DNA of 64,000 bases from positions 124,001 through 188,000 of the forward strand of contig FONB01000007.1 in assembly GCA_900112785.1 (NCBI GenBank), read 5' to 3'. The notes below the pieces were generated by a model. The model had not been told where the DNA came from and ran no database searches. It saw nothing but the letters and a program-made list of their open reading frames with translations. The DNA comes from Phytobacter palmae (GTDB taxonomy: Bacteria; Pseudomonadota; Gammaproteobacteria; Enterobacterales; Enterobacteriaceae). Positions 56,250-64,000 of this stretch are shown here, piece by piece (position 1 is the stretch's first letter; every line of letters starts with the position of its first letter). Position numbers and translations under genes: made by a program.

Positions 56250-57107
56250 TTACGCCACGGCCTCTTCATTTTGTTGAGCTTTCAGCCAGGCAATCTCTTC
56301 TGCCCAGATGTCCGGGTTGATGGTTTCCAGAATCATTGGAATACCGTCGAAACGATCGTCTTGCATGATCCAGCGGAAAGCATCATGACCAATATTGCCT
56401 TCGCCCAGGCTGTGATGGCGGTCGACACGGCTGCCAAAGGCGCTTTTAGCATCGTTGAGGTGCATACCGCGCAGGTACTGGAACCCCACTACGTGTTCAA
56501 ATTCGGCGAAGACTTTCGCGGTACTTTCCGTGGTGCGCAGGTCATACCCGGCTGCAAAGGCATGGCAGGTATCGATGCACACGCCGACGCGGGATTTATC
56601 TTCCACACCGTCAATGATCGCGGCCAGATGCTCAAAGCGAAAGCCGAGGTTACTGCCCTGGCCTGCGGTGTTTTCGATAACTGCCGTGACGCCTTTGGTT
56701 TGTGCGAGCACGATGTTAATGGATTCGGCAATACGTGCCAGACACTTATCTTCGTCGATTTGCATCAGGTGGCTGCCAGGGTGGAAATTCAGCAACGTCA
56801 GCCCCAGTTGTTCACAGCGTTGCACTTCATCAAGAAACGCGTCACGGGATTTTTCCAGCGCCTCTTCAACCGGATGGCCCAGGTTAATCAGGTAGCTGTC
56901 GTGGGGCAGAATTTGTCCCGGTTGATAATGGTATTTTTCGCAGGCGGCTTTGAATTCATCAATCGTTCCGGTGGTGAGCGGTGCGGCACGCCATTGACGT
57001 TGATTTTTTGTGAACAGGGCAAACGCAGTGGCTTCGATTTCTGCTGCGCGAATGGCGGCATTGGCCAGACCGCCTGCGGCGCTGACATGCGCTCCGATAT
57101 ATTTCAT
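56250..57107 (-). CDS. nfo: Endonuclease IV (Nfo)
   Basis: 285-aa AP endonuclease with a TIM barrel and three zinc sites. Starts [14 protein letters not shown]. Conserved: [44 protein letters not shown] (zinc and catalytic residues), [22 protein letters not shown] and PMILETINP. Start chosen by family; the frame to 57143 adds 12 unlike residues. In E. coli nfo belongs to the SoxRS regulon; no SoxS box is asserted here. Confidence 0.97.
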   Translation of the reverse strand: MKYIGAHVSAAGGLANAAIRAAEIEATAFALFTKNQRQWRAAPLTTGTIDEFKAACEKYHYQPGQILPHDSYLINLGHPVEEALEKSRDAFLDEVQRCEQLGLTLLNFHPGSHLMQIDEDKCLARIAESINIVLAQTKGVTAVIENTAGQGSNLGFRFEHLAAIIDGVEDKSRVGVCIDTCHAFAAGYDLRTTESTAKVFAEFEHVVGFQYLRGMHLNDAKSAFGSRVDRHHSLGEGNIGHDAFRWIMQDDRFDGIPMILETINPDIWAEEIAWLKAQQNEEAVA

Positions 57108-57184
57108 GTAAAGACTCCTGTTAAACCCGCCAGGGGAAATCAAACCTTTATCATAGCGGGTTAACAGGGAACAGATATAAGGTT

Positions 57185-58237
57185 TTATGCCATCAAATGG
57201 TGCACCAGCAGGTTAATTGCACCGCCACCAACAATCAGCCAGACAAACAGCGCCAGCGCCATCAGCAACGGCTTCGCTCCTGCCTTTTTCAGAGCGCTGA
57301 TATGGGTGGTTAATCCCAGCGCGGCCATCGCCATTGCCAGCAAAACCGTATCGACGGTAATCAGTACATCAACCACAGCTTTCGGCAGCAGATGGAACGA
57401 GTTAAAGACTGCCACCAGGATAAACAGCACGGCAAACCACGGAATAGTAATTTTGCTTTTTTCGCCGCCTGCCGCAGGGGAGAGTTGTTTAACCCGGGAG
57501 GCGAGCAGGATCAGGAACGGCGCCAGCATCATCACGCGCAGCATTTTGGCAATGACTGCTGCATTTTCGGCATCCGGGCTGACGGCATGGCCTGCGGCCA
57601 CGACCTGAGCCACTTCATGCATGGTTGAACCCATATAGATGCCATACGCTTCCGGAGTGAACCAGTGCGCCAGCAGCGGATAGATTGCCGGATAGATAAA
57701 AATAGCCAGTGTCCCGTAAATCACTACGGTGGCGACGGCAACGGCCACTTTGCTGGATTCGGCTTTGACCACTGGTTCTGTTGCCAGCACGGCCGCAGCA
57801 CCGCAAATACTGCTGCCTGCGCCAATCAGCCAGCTGGTTTTTCTGTCCAGCCCAAACACCTTTTGACCGAGGAAGCAGGCCAGCATAAAGGTGCTGGAGA
57901 GCATCAGGACGTCGATAGCGATGCCGCTGACGCCCACCTCAGCAATTTGCGAAAATGTCAGGCGCAAGCCATAAAGAATAATACCGAGACGTAACAAATG
58001 CTGTTTTGACCATAGTACGCCCGCATCACAATGGACATGGAGTCGTGGGTAAAGCGTATTACCTGCGGCGATGCCGAATAAAATCGCCAGCGTTAGTGCG
58101 CTAAAGCCTGCACCCGCAACCGAAGGAATATTACCCAGCCACAATGCCAGCCCGGCGATGACTGCACTGAGCAACAGACCCGGTGCGAACAGCGCGACAT
58201 AATTCTTGCGTGGAACATGATGTGTGATTTCAGTCAT
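57185..58237 (-). CDS. yeiH: Membrane protein YeiH (UPF0324)
   Basis: 350-aa inner-membrane protein of UPF0324 with about ten TM helices, unknown substrate; a sulfonate or sulfate-linked exporter role has been suggested for homologues. Conserved: [14 protein letters not shown] first [33 protein letters not shown] and [18 protein letters not shown]. Divergent from the LysR gene yeiE across 120 bases; in E. coli YeiE regulates neighbours, so control of yeiH by it is plausible. Confidence 0.9.
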   Translation of the reverse strand: MTEITHHVPRKNYVALFAPGLLLSAVIAGLALWLGNIPSVAGAGFSALTLAILFGIAAGNTLYPRLHVHCDAGVLWSKQHLLRLGIILYGLRLTFSQIAEVGVSGIAIDVLMLSSTFMLACFLGQKVFGLDRKTSWLIGAGSSICGAAAVLATEPVVKAESSKVAVAVATVVIYGTLAIFIYPAIYPLLAHWFTPEAYGIYMGSTMHEVAQVVAAGHAVSPDAENAAVIAKMLRVMMLAPFLILLASRVKQLSPAAGGEKSKITIPWFAVLFILVAVFNSFHLLPKAVVDVLITVDTVLLAMAMAALGLTTHISALKKAGAKPLLMALALFVWLIVGGGAINLLVHHLMA

Positions 58238-58357
58238 AACCTTCTCCTTTCTCCGGGTAAAAGGTTACGGCGCTCTGGCTTAAAGGTAAAATTGATTATA
58301 TATTTATAATTAATCTTTATAAGTGGTAAGTAACCCTTGTCCCGATGGTGAAAATTT

Positions 58358-59224
58358 ATGCATATCACATTACGGCAGCTCGAAGTTTTCGCCGAGGTGC
58401 TCAAGAGCGGCTCCACCACACAGGCCTCGCAAATGCTGGCTTTATCGCAATCGGCGGTCAGCGCTGCGCTGACCGATCTGGAAGGTCAACTCAGCGTTCA
58501 GCTTTTCGATCGCGTCGGTAAACGGCTGGTGGTGAACGAACATGGCCGTTTGCTCTATCCGCGGGCACTGGCGTTACTGGAGCAGGCGACGGAAATTGAG
58601 CAACTGTTTCGAGAAGAAAACGGGGCAATCCGCGTTTATGCCAGCAGTACAATTGGCAACTACATCCTGCCGGAGATCATTGCCCACTATCGACGTGATT
58701 TTCCCCAGTTACCGCTGGATATGAGCGTCGGTAACAGTCAGGACGTTATTAATGCGGTGGCCGATTTTCGCGTCGATATTGGTCTGATCGAAGGGCCATG
58801 CCATACGGCCGAGATCATCGCGGAACCCTGGCTTGAGGATGAGCTTGTCGTGTTCGCGCCACCTGACTCTCCGTTGTTGCAGGGGGAGGTTACGCTGGCG
58901 CGCCTGGCCGCTGCGCCGTGGATCCTGCGTGAACGTGGCTCCGGTACGCGCGAAATTGTCGATTACCTGCTGCTCTCCCATTTGCCGGAGTTTCATCTTG
59001 GAATGGAGCTTGGCAACTCCGAGGCTATCAAACATGCCGTGCGCCATGGGCTTGGTATCAGTTGCCTGTCACGGCGCGTGATTTCTGAACAGCTTGAGGC
59101 GGGTTCATTGGTGGAAGTCCCCATTCCTCTGCCTCGTCTGGTGCGCACCCTGTGGCGCATTCATCACCGTCAAAAGCACCTTTCCAGTGCGCTGAATCGC
59201 TTTTTGCGTTATTGCGAAATTTGA
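58358..59224 (+). CDS. yeiE: LysR-family regulator YeiE
   Basis: 288-aa LysR regulator. N-terminal [45 protein letters not shown]. The substrate-binding domain follows from about residue 90 ([26 protein letters not shown]). Homologues are described as sulfite-sensing or as regulators of lysP; either fits the neighbours. Ribosome binding site is weak. In K-12 the next gene is lysP; here an ABC operon intervenes. Confidence 0.92.
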   Translation: MHITLRQLEVFAEVLKSGSTTQASQMLALSQSAVSAALTDLEGQLSVQLFDRVGKRLVVNEHGRLLYPRALALLEQATEIEQLFREENGAIRVYASSTIGNYILPEIIAHYRRDFPQLPLDMSVGNSQDVINAVADFRVDIGLIEGPCHTAEIIAEPWLEDELVVFAPPDSPLLQGEVTLARLAAAPWILRERGSGTREIVDYLLLSHLPEFHLGMELGNSEAIKHAVRHGLGISCLSRRVISEQLEAGSLVEVPIPLPRLVRTLWRIHHRQKHLSSALNRFLRYCEI

Positions 59225-59402
59225 GTGCACCAGTAGCAGGCAGCTGCACCATTATGGTGTGATGCTGCCTGGCTTTATCTCTCCTTTATCACCGTTTAAC
59301 TCCTGCTGTAGCTGGATTTTTTGCGTCGTTACCTCGTTGGCACATTAGTTGCAAAAAGTTATTCAAAGAATCTTTTGTTTCATGAACGACGAGGTGACAA
59401 GA

Positions 59403-60188
59403 ATGAAAAAGTGGATGATGGCGGCAGCGGGTGCGGCATTAATGTTGTCCTGTGCAGGGCAGGCGATGGCCGATCAACTGCAGGATATTCAAAAACGCGG
59501 CGTACTGCGTGTGGCTGTACCTCAGGACTTCCCACCGTTTGGCTCTGTGGGAACCGATCTCAAGCCGCAGGGCTATGACATCGACATGGCGGAGTATCTG
59601 GCCAAAGAGATGAAGGTGAAGGTAGAACTGGTGCCGGTAACCAGCGCTAACCGGGTTCCTTATCTGCAAACTAATAAAGTTGATCTGGTTATCTCCAGCC
59701 TCGGGAAAAATGCGGAGCGCGAAAAAGTGATCGACTTTAGCCGCGCCTATGCGCCGTTCTTCCTCGGCGTGTTTGGTCCGAAAGAGGCCTCTCTGGCGGA
59801 TGCTGCCGCACTGAGCGGTAAGTCGATTGGTGTCACTCGTGGTGCAGTGGAGGACATGGTATTAAGCGATCTGGCACCGAAAGATGCCGAAGTCAAACGT
59901 TACGAAGATAACAACACCACCATCTCTGCCTATCTTTCGGGCCAGGTTCAGTACATGGCGACGGGTAACGTTGTGGTGGCCGCTATTGCCCGCCAGAACC
60001 CGGAAAAAGCGCCGGTCAGCAAATTTATGCTTAAAGATTCACCGTGCTTTATCGGACTTAAGAAAAATGAGCCTGCGCTGAAAGCCGAGGTCGACAAGCT
60101 CATTGAACAGGCGCTGAAAGATGGCACGCTCAATAATTTCTCGCAGAAATGGATGCAGGCACCGCTGCCCGCCACTCTGGGCGTGTAA
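59403..60188 (+). CDS. Amino-acid ABC transporter, substrate-binding protein
   Basis: 261-aa periplasmic binding protein of the polar amino-acid (SBP family 3) group. Signal peptide residues 1-23 ending GQAMA. Then QLQDIQKRGVLRVAVPQDFPPFG, GYDIDMAEYLAKEM and DLVISSLGKNAEREKVIDFS, the SBP3 signature. GAGGTG precedes the ATG. Ligand unknown. First of four genes of an ABC importer; it lies 178 bases after yeiE, with a hairpin-poor spacer. Confidence 0.9.
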   Translation: MKKWMMAAAGAALMLSCAGQAMADQLQDIQKRGVLRVAVPQDFPPFGSVGTDLKPQGYDIDMAEYLAKEMKVKVELVPVTSANRVPYLQTNKVDLVISSLGKNAEREKVIDFSRAYAPFFLGVFGPKEASLADAAALSGKSIGVTRGAVEDMVLSDLAPKDAEVKRYEDNNTTISAYLSGQVQYMATGNVVVAAIARQNPEKAPVSKFMLKDSPCFIGLKKNEPALKAEVDKLIEQALKDGTLNNFSQKWMQAPLPATLGV

Positions 60189-60197
60189 GGGTCTGGC

Positions 60198-60863
60198 ATG
60201 ACGACAACGCTTGATTTTGCCGCGCTGTGGCCTTTCTGGCCGCAACTGCTTGCGGGGCTTTGGACCACGATAACCTTAACCATTCTGGCAACCATCGGCG
60301 GTGTGTCTCTTGGCATACTGGGCGCGGCGCTGCGAAGCGGTAAGCCCACGCTGGCGAGCCATATCTGGGGGGCGTATGTCGAGCTTATTCGTAATACGCC
60401 GTTCGTGGTGCAGCTCTTTTTTATCGTTTTCGGTCTGCCCGGTCTGGGGCTGAAATTAACGGCAGGCGAGGCGGCGTTGATCGCCATGCTGGTAAACCTT
60501 GGGGCCTACAGTACGGAGATTATCCGCGCCGGGATTCAGGTGGCGCCAAAAGGACAATGGGAAGCGGCGCGTGTGCTGGGGTTAACGAAGACGCAGACTT
60601 TTTTCCGCGTCATTCTGCCACCGTCGCTACGGCGTATTTATCCGGCGCTGGTCAGCCAGTGCATTATCGTGATGCTGGGATCGTCGGTGGTTTCGCAGGT
60701 TTCCTACGAAGAGCTGACGTTTGCCGCAAACCTGATCCAGTCGCGCACGTTTTTAAGTTTTGAAGTTTATGTGGTCACCACATTGTTGTATCTGGCGCTT
60801 TCACTGTTGATGCGTCAGGTATTGATGGCGGCGGGAAGGAAGTGGCTGGGGAGCGAGAGTTGA
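60198..60863 (+). CDS. Amino-acid ABC transporter permease 1
   Basis: 221-aa inner-membrane permease of the HisM/GlnP family, about five TM helices. EAA-type loop GQWEAARVLGLTKTQTFFRVILPPSLR and the motif ELIRNTPFVVQLFFI are present. Nine bases after the binding protein; its stop overlaps the next start (TGATG). Confidence 0.9.
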   Translation: MTTTLDFAALWPFWPQLLAGLWTTITLTILATIGGVSLGILGAALRSGKPTLASHIWGAYVELIRNTPFVVQLFFIVFGLPGLGLKLTAGEAALIAMLVNLGAYSTEIIRAGIQVAPKGQWEAARVLGLTKTQTFFRVILPPSLRRIYPALVSQCIIVMLGSSVVSQVSYEELTFAANLIQSRTFLSFEVYVVTTLLYLALSLLMRQVLMAAGRKWLGSES

Positions 60864-61519
60864 TGAGTACATTTACCGACTGGGATATTCTGCGCAACCT
60901 GCTGCTGGCGGCGCGCTGGACCTTGCTACTGTCGCTGATCGCGTTTATCTGCGGCACGCTGGTGACCTTACCGCTGCTGATATTACGTATTAGCCGCTGG
61001 CGCTGGCCGAAACGTCTGATCAGCGCTTATGCCGCACTTTTTCAGGGGACGCCGCTGCTGATGCAGCTCTTTCTGGCCTTCTTCGGTATTGCCCTGTTCG
61101 GCATTGATGTGAGCCCGTGGACGGCGGCAACGCTGGCGCTGACGCTGTTTACCAGCGCGTTTCTGCTGGATATCTGGTACGGCAGCATTAAGGCGTTACC
61201 GAAAGGGCAGTGGGAGGCCTGTCGCTGTCTGGGGTTAAGTTTTGGGCAGACACTGTTTCGGGTGATTGCGCCGCAGGCCATTCGTATTGCTATCGCCCCG
61301 ACGGTCGGCTTTTCCGTCCAGGTGATTAAAGGTACGGCGCTGGCCTCGATCATCGGTTTTGTCGAACTGACCAAAGCGGGCACCATGCTGAACAATGTCA
61401 CCTTCGCGCCGTTTAAAGTGTTTGGCCTGGTCGCTCTGGGCTATTTCCTGATGTGTTACCCGCTGTCGCGTTACAGCCGTTATCTGGAGAAGAAATTCCA
61501 TGCCGCTCATCACCATTAA
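60863..61519 (+). CDS. Amino-acid ABC transporter permease 2
   Basis: 218-aa second permease, same family, with LFQGTPLLMQLFLAFFG and EAA loop KGQWEACRCLGLSFGQTLFRVIAPQAIR. Start ATG overlaps the stop of permease 1; a longer in-frame start (60842) lies inside that gene. 20-base overlap with the ATPase gene. Confidence 0.9.
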   Translation: MSTFTDWDILRNLLLAARWTLLLSLIAFICGTLVTLPLLILRISRWRWPKRLISAYAALFQGTPLLMQLFLAFFGIALFGIDVSPWTAATLALTLFTSAFLLDIWYGSIKALPKGQWEACRCLGLSFGQTLFRVIAPQAIRIAIAPTVGFSVQVIKGTALASIIGFVELTKAGTMLNNVTFAPFKVFGLVALGYFLMCYPLSRYSRYLEKKFHAAHHH

Positions 61520-62237
61520 TGACGTGCAAAAATACTATGGCGACAACCATGTGCTTAAAGGCGTAAGCCTGGATATCGAAATGGGCGAAGTGGTGTCGAT
61601 CATCGGGCGCAGCGGTTCCGGGAAAAGCACCCTGTTACGCTGTATGAACGGGCTTGAAGGCTACCAGGACGGCAGTATTAAACTTGGCGGGATGACGGTA
61701 ACCGACAGGGAATCGCAGGCGCGCGAGATCAGCCGCTCGGTGGGGATGGTATTCCAGAGTTTTAATCTGTTTCCACATATGACCGCGCTGGAGAACGTGA
61801 TGCTGGCGCCGCGTCGGGTACTGAAATTGCCAGCCGATGAGTGCCGCAAGCTGGCAATTGAGATGCTGGAGAAGGTCGGTCTTGGTGAGCGAATCGATTA
61901 TTACCCGTCAAATTTGTCAGGCGGGCAGCAGCAACGCGTGGCGATCGCCCGTGCGCTGGCAATGAAACCGAAAGTGTTACTGTGCGACGAGATAACCTCG
62001 GCGCTGGACCCGGAGCTGGTGGGCGAAGTATTACGTGTACTGGAGCAGCTTGCCGCCGAAGGGATGACCCTGATCCTGGTGACCCACGAGATGAGTTTTG
62101 CCCGCGAAGTGGGCGATCGGGTGGTGTTTATGCATCAGGGAAAAGTATGGGAGCAGGGTGAAAGTAAATCCTTCTTTACCCAGCCGCGAACCCCTGAGTT
62201 ACAGCAATTTATCGCCTCAGTACGTGGATTGAATTAG
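61500..62237 (+). CDS. Amino-acid ABC transporter ATPase
   Basis: 245-aa GlnQ/HisP-type ATPase. Walker A GRSGSGKSTLL, Q loop VFQSFNLFPHMT, signature NLSGGQQQRVAIARAL, Walker B VLLCDEITSALDPE and the switch His in VTHEMSF. All motifs intact. Start overlaps permease 2 by 20 bases, preceded by GGAGAAG. Last gene of the transporter operon. Confidence 0.95.
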   Translation: MPLITINDVQKYYGDNHVLKGVSLDIEMGEVVSIIGRSGSGKSTLLRCMNGLEGYQDGSIKLGGMTVTDRESQAREISRSVGMVFQSFNLFPHMTALENVMLAPRRVLKLPADECRKLAIEMLEKVGLGERIDYYPSNLSGGQQQRVAIARALAMKPKVLLCDEITSALDPELVGEVLRVLEQLAAEGMTLILVTHEMSFAREVGDRVVFMHQGKVWEQGESKSFFTQPRTPELQQFIASVRGLN

Positions 62238-62260
62238 TAGTCTATTTTTACCTCACGCTA

Positions 62261-62286
62261 ACCCTCTTCCCAAAAGGAGAGGGTAA
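62261..62286 (+). terminator. ABC-operon hairpin
   Basis: ACCCTCT...CC / GG AGAGGGT stem (one bulged T) with AAAA-type loop, about 24 bases after the ATPase stop. This pyrimidine-rich repeat type is common in intergenic spaces of enteric genomes and may act as terminator. Confidence 0.5.
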
Positions 62287-62479
62287 GTTTCGGTTGCGCC
62301 GCCGCCTGTAAGCTTCTTGCTGCTTTATCCCCCCTCGCTCGCAAGAGATCGATTCCACTGCTTTACTTATAATCCACTGGCGATCATGAAGGTCTCTAAT
62401 ACAACGTTGATTGTGCCGGAAGGATACCCTTTCGTTTGCTACAATCGCGCCTCATTTTTTAGATGGATAGCATTTTCTT

Positions 62480-63949
62480 ATGGTTTCCGAAACTAAAACC
62501 ACACAAGCGCCCACGCTTCGCCGTGAACTTAAGGCGCGTCACCTGACGATGATCGCCATTGGCGGATCAATCGGTACAGGGTTGTTTGTCGCATCAGGGG
62601 CGACGATTTCTCAGGCGGGCCCGGGCGGCGCGCTGTTCTCCTATATTCTTATCGGTCTGATGGTCTATTTCCTGATGACCAGCCTCGGCGAGCTGGCGGC
62701 ATTTATGCCGGTATCCGGCTCCTTTGCCACCTACGGTCAGCAATATGTTGAAGAAGGCTTTGGCTTCGCGCTCGGCTGGAACTACTGGTACAACTGGGCG
62801 GTGACCATCGCCGTTGACCTGGTGGCTTCGCAACTGGTGATGACCTGGTGGTTCCCGGATACGCCTGGCTGGATCTGGAGCGCCGTCTTCCTGTGCGTGA
62901 TCTTCCTGCTCAACTACATTTCCGTGAAAGGCTTCGGCGAAGCGGAATACTGGTTTTCGCTTATCAAAGTGGCCACCGTTATCATCTTTATCGTCGTTGG
63001 CGTAATGATGATCGTCGGCATTTTCAAGGGCGACCAACCGGCAGGCTGGAGCAACTGGCAGATTGGCGACGCACCGTTTGCGGGCGGGCTATCGGCAATG
63101 ATTGGTGTGGCGATGATTGTCGGCTTCTCCTTCCAGGGGACCGAGCTGATTGGTATCGCGGCGGGTGAGTCCGAAGATCCTGAGAAGAACATTCCACGCG
63201 CGGTGCGGCAGGTATTCTGGCGTATTTTGCTGTTCTATGTGTTCGCTATCCTGGTTATCAGCCTGATCATTCCTTATACCGATCCGAGCCTGCTTCGCAA
63301 TGATGTTAAAGACATCAGCGTCAGCCCGTTTACGCTGGTATTTGAACATGCGGGGCTGTTATCTGCGGCGGCGGTGATGAATGCCGTTATCCTCACGGCG
63401 GTACTCTCGGCGGGCAACTCCGGTATGTACGCTTCTACCCGTATGCTCTACACCCTGGCCTGCGACGGTAAAGCGCCGCGCATTTTCGCTAAACTGTCGA
63501 AAGGCGGCGTGCCGCGTAATGCACTGTATGCCACCACCGTCATTGCGGGTCTCTGTTTTCTGACCTCCATGTTCGGCAACCAGACCGTTTACCTGTGGCT
63601 GCTTAATACCTCCGGGATGACGGGCTTTATCGCCTGGCTGGGTATTGCCATCAGCCATTACCGCTTCCGCCGTGGTTACGTCATGCAGGGGCACGATCTG
63701 AATAATCTGCCGTACCGTTCAGGTTTCTTCCCGCTGGGTCCGATCTTCGCGTTTGTTCTGTGCCTGATCATCACCCTGGGTCAGAATTACCAGGCTTTCC
63801 TAGCTGATACCATTGACTGGGGCGCTGTTGCGGCAACCTACATTGGTATCCCGCTGTTCCTGATAATCTGGTTTGGTTACAAGCTGTCGAAAGGCACCCG
63901 CTTTGTGAGCTACAAAGATATGGTGTTCCCGGAACGCTTTAAGAAATAA
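62480..63949 (+). CDS. lysP: Lysine-specific permease LysP
   Basis: 489-aa APC-superfamily lysine:H+ symporter with 12 TM helices, also a co-sensor of lysine for CadC in E. coli. Starts MVSETKTTQAPTLRRELKARHLTMIAIGGSIGTGLF; conserved GATISQAGPGGAL, FSFQGTELIGIAAGESEDP and SAGNSGMYASTRMLY. The last residues (PERFKK) replace PQNDKK of E. coli. No strong Shine-Dalgarno; the AGATGGAT region is the closest. Confidence 0.96.
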   Translation: MVSETKTTQAPTLRRELKARHLTMIAIGGSIGTGLFVASGATISQAGPGGALFSYILIGLMVYFLMTSLGELAAFMPVSGSFATYGQQYVEEGFGFALGWNYWYNWAVTIAVDLVASQLVMTWWFPDTPGWIWSAVFLCVIFLLNYISVKGFGEAEYWFSLIKVATVIIFIVVGVMMIVGIFKGDQPAGWSNWQIGDAPFAGGLSAMIGVAMIVGFSFQGTELIGIAAGESEDPEKNIPRAVRQVFWRILLFYVFAILVISLIIPYTDPSLLRNDVKDISVSPFTLVFEHAGLLSAAAVMNAVILTAVLSAGNSGMYASTRMLYTLACDGKAPRIFAKLSKGGVPRNALYATTVIAGLCFLTSMFGNQTVYLWLLNTSGMTGFIAWLGIAISHYRFRRGYVMQGHDLNNLPYRSGFFPLGPIFAFVLCLIITLGQNYQAFLADTIDWGAVAATYIGIPLFLIIWFGYKLSKGTRFVSYKDMVFPERFKK

Positions 63950-63980
63950 TACCGGCTCTTTCGTGCTGACCAGTTAAAAC

Positions 63981-64000
63981 GCCCCGACGCTCTGCCGGGG
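63981..64000 (+). terminator. lysP terminator, cut by the window end
   Basis: CCCCG...CGGGG arms at the end of the window, about 32 bases after lysP; the stem and any T-run continue beyond base 64000. Confidence 0.5.

Noticed and set aside
56271..57164. 297-codon open frame on +
   Set aside because: Exact antisense shadow of nfo; nfo is unmistakable by its zinc-site motifs.
1..64000. CRISPR array, rRNA or prophage
   Set aside because: No regularly spaced repeats, no rRNA sequence and no phage structural or integrase genes were seen on either strand.

Overview
The window is a chromosomal segment of an enteric bacterium (Enterobacteriaceae). Protein sequences and gene order follow the gyrA to lysP segment of Escherichia coli and Salmonella, read in the opposite direction to the E. 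coli K-12 map. The C-terminal region of GyrA reads more like Salmonella/Citrobacter than E. coli. Several loci differ from K-12 (mgtE/sulP, an LysE/Lrp pair, a second ada, a local uxuA, an amino-acid ABC operon), so I infer Citrobacter or a close relative. No insertion sequence, prophage, CRISPR array or rRNA was seen. One tRNA gene, tRNA-Pro(GGG), is present.

Layout. 0-8 kb: 3' part of gyrA, then the Rcs phosphorelay (rcsC on +, rcsB and rcsD on -). 8-9.5 kb: the antisense RNA micF and the porin ompC, with the OmpR sites between them. 9.6-14.2 kb: apbE, the alkylation-repair pair ada-alkB with a recognisable Ada box, and the ABC exporter yojI. 14.4-19 kb: mgtE (Mg2+ transport) head-on to a SulP-type anion transporter, then mqo. 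19-22.7 kb: a variable locus where K-12 carries eco-nap-ccm-narP. It holds a LysE-type exporter with a divergent Lrp-type regulator, a doubtful ORF, an RlpA-like barrel protein overlapping a predicted periplasmic protein, an IraP-like anti-adaptor and the tRNA.

22.7-40.6 kb: conserved enteric genes. These are yejM/yejL, yejK, a small membrane protein, rplY, radD, rsuA, bcr, yejG, the peptide ABC operon yejABEF, the c-di-GMP phosphodiesterase rtn (pdeN), the endopeptidase mepS and lpxT. 40.6-47.5 kb: yeiR and yeiQ, a divergent uxuA, the EF-P paralogue yeiP, yeiW, a second Ada-type gene and a PEP-mutase/isocitrate-lyase family enzyme. 47.8-51.6 kb: the fructose operon fruBKA with Cra operators. 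51.9-55.1 kb: pseudouridine catabolism psuK-psuG-psuT. 55.1-64 kb: yeiI, nfo, yeiH and the LysR regulator yeiE, then a four-gene polar amino-acid ABC transporter inserted between yeiE and lysP.

Connections. RcsC, RcsD and RcsB form one envelope-stress relay. MicF, OmpR sites and ompC give porin control. YejM, LpxT and MepS act on envelope homeostasis. The two Ada-type proteins and AlkB suggest a strong alkylation response. YeiQ and UxuA would together convert fructuronate to 2-keto-3-deoxygluconate. The most interesting accessory observation is the 20.9-22.3 kb segment: a peptidoglycan-type DPBB protein without signal peptide, translationally overlapped with a secreted partner (an effector/immunity-like layout), beside a diverged IraP family gene.
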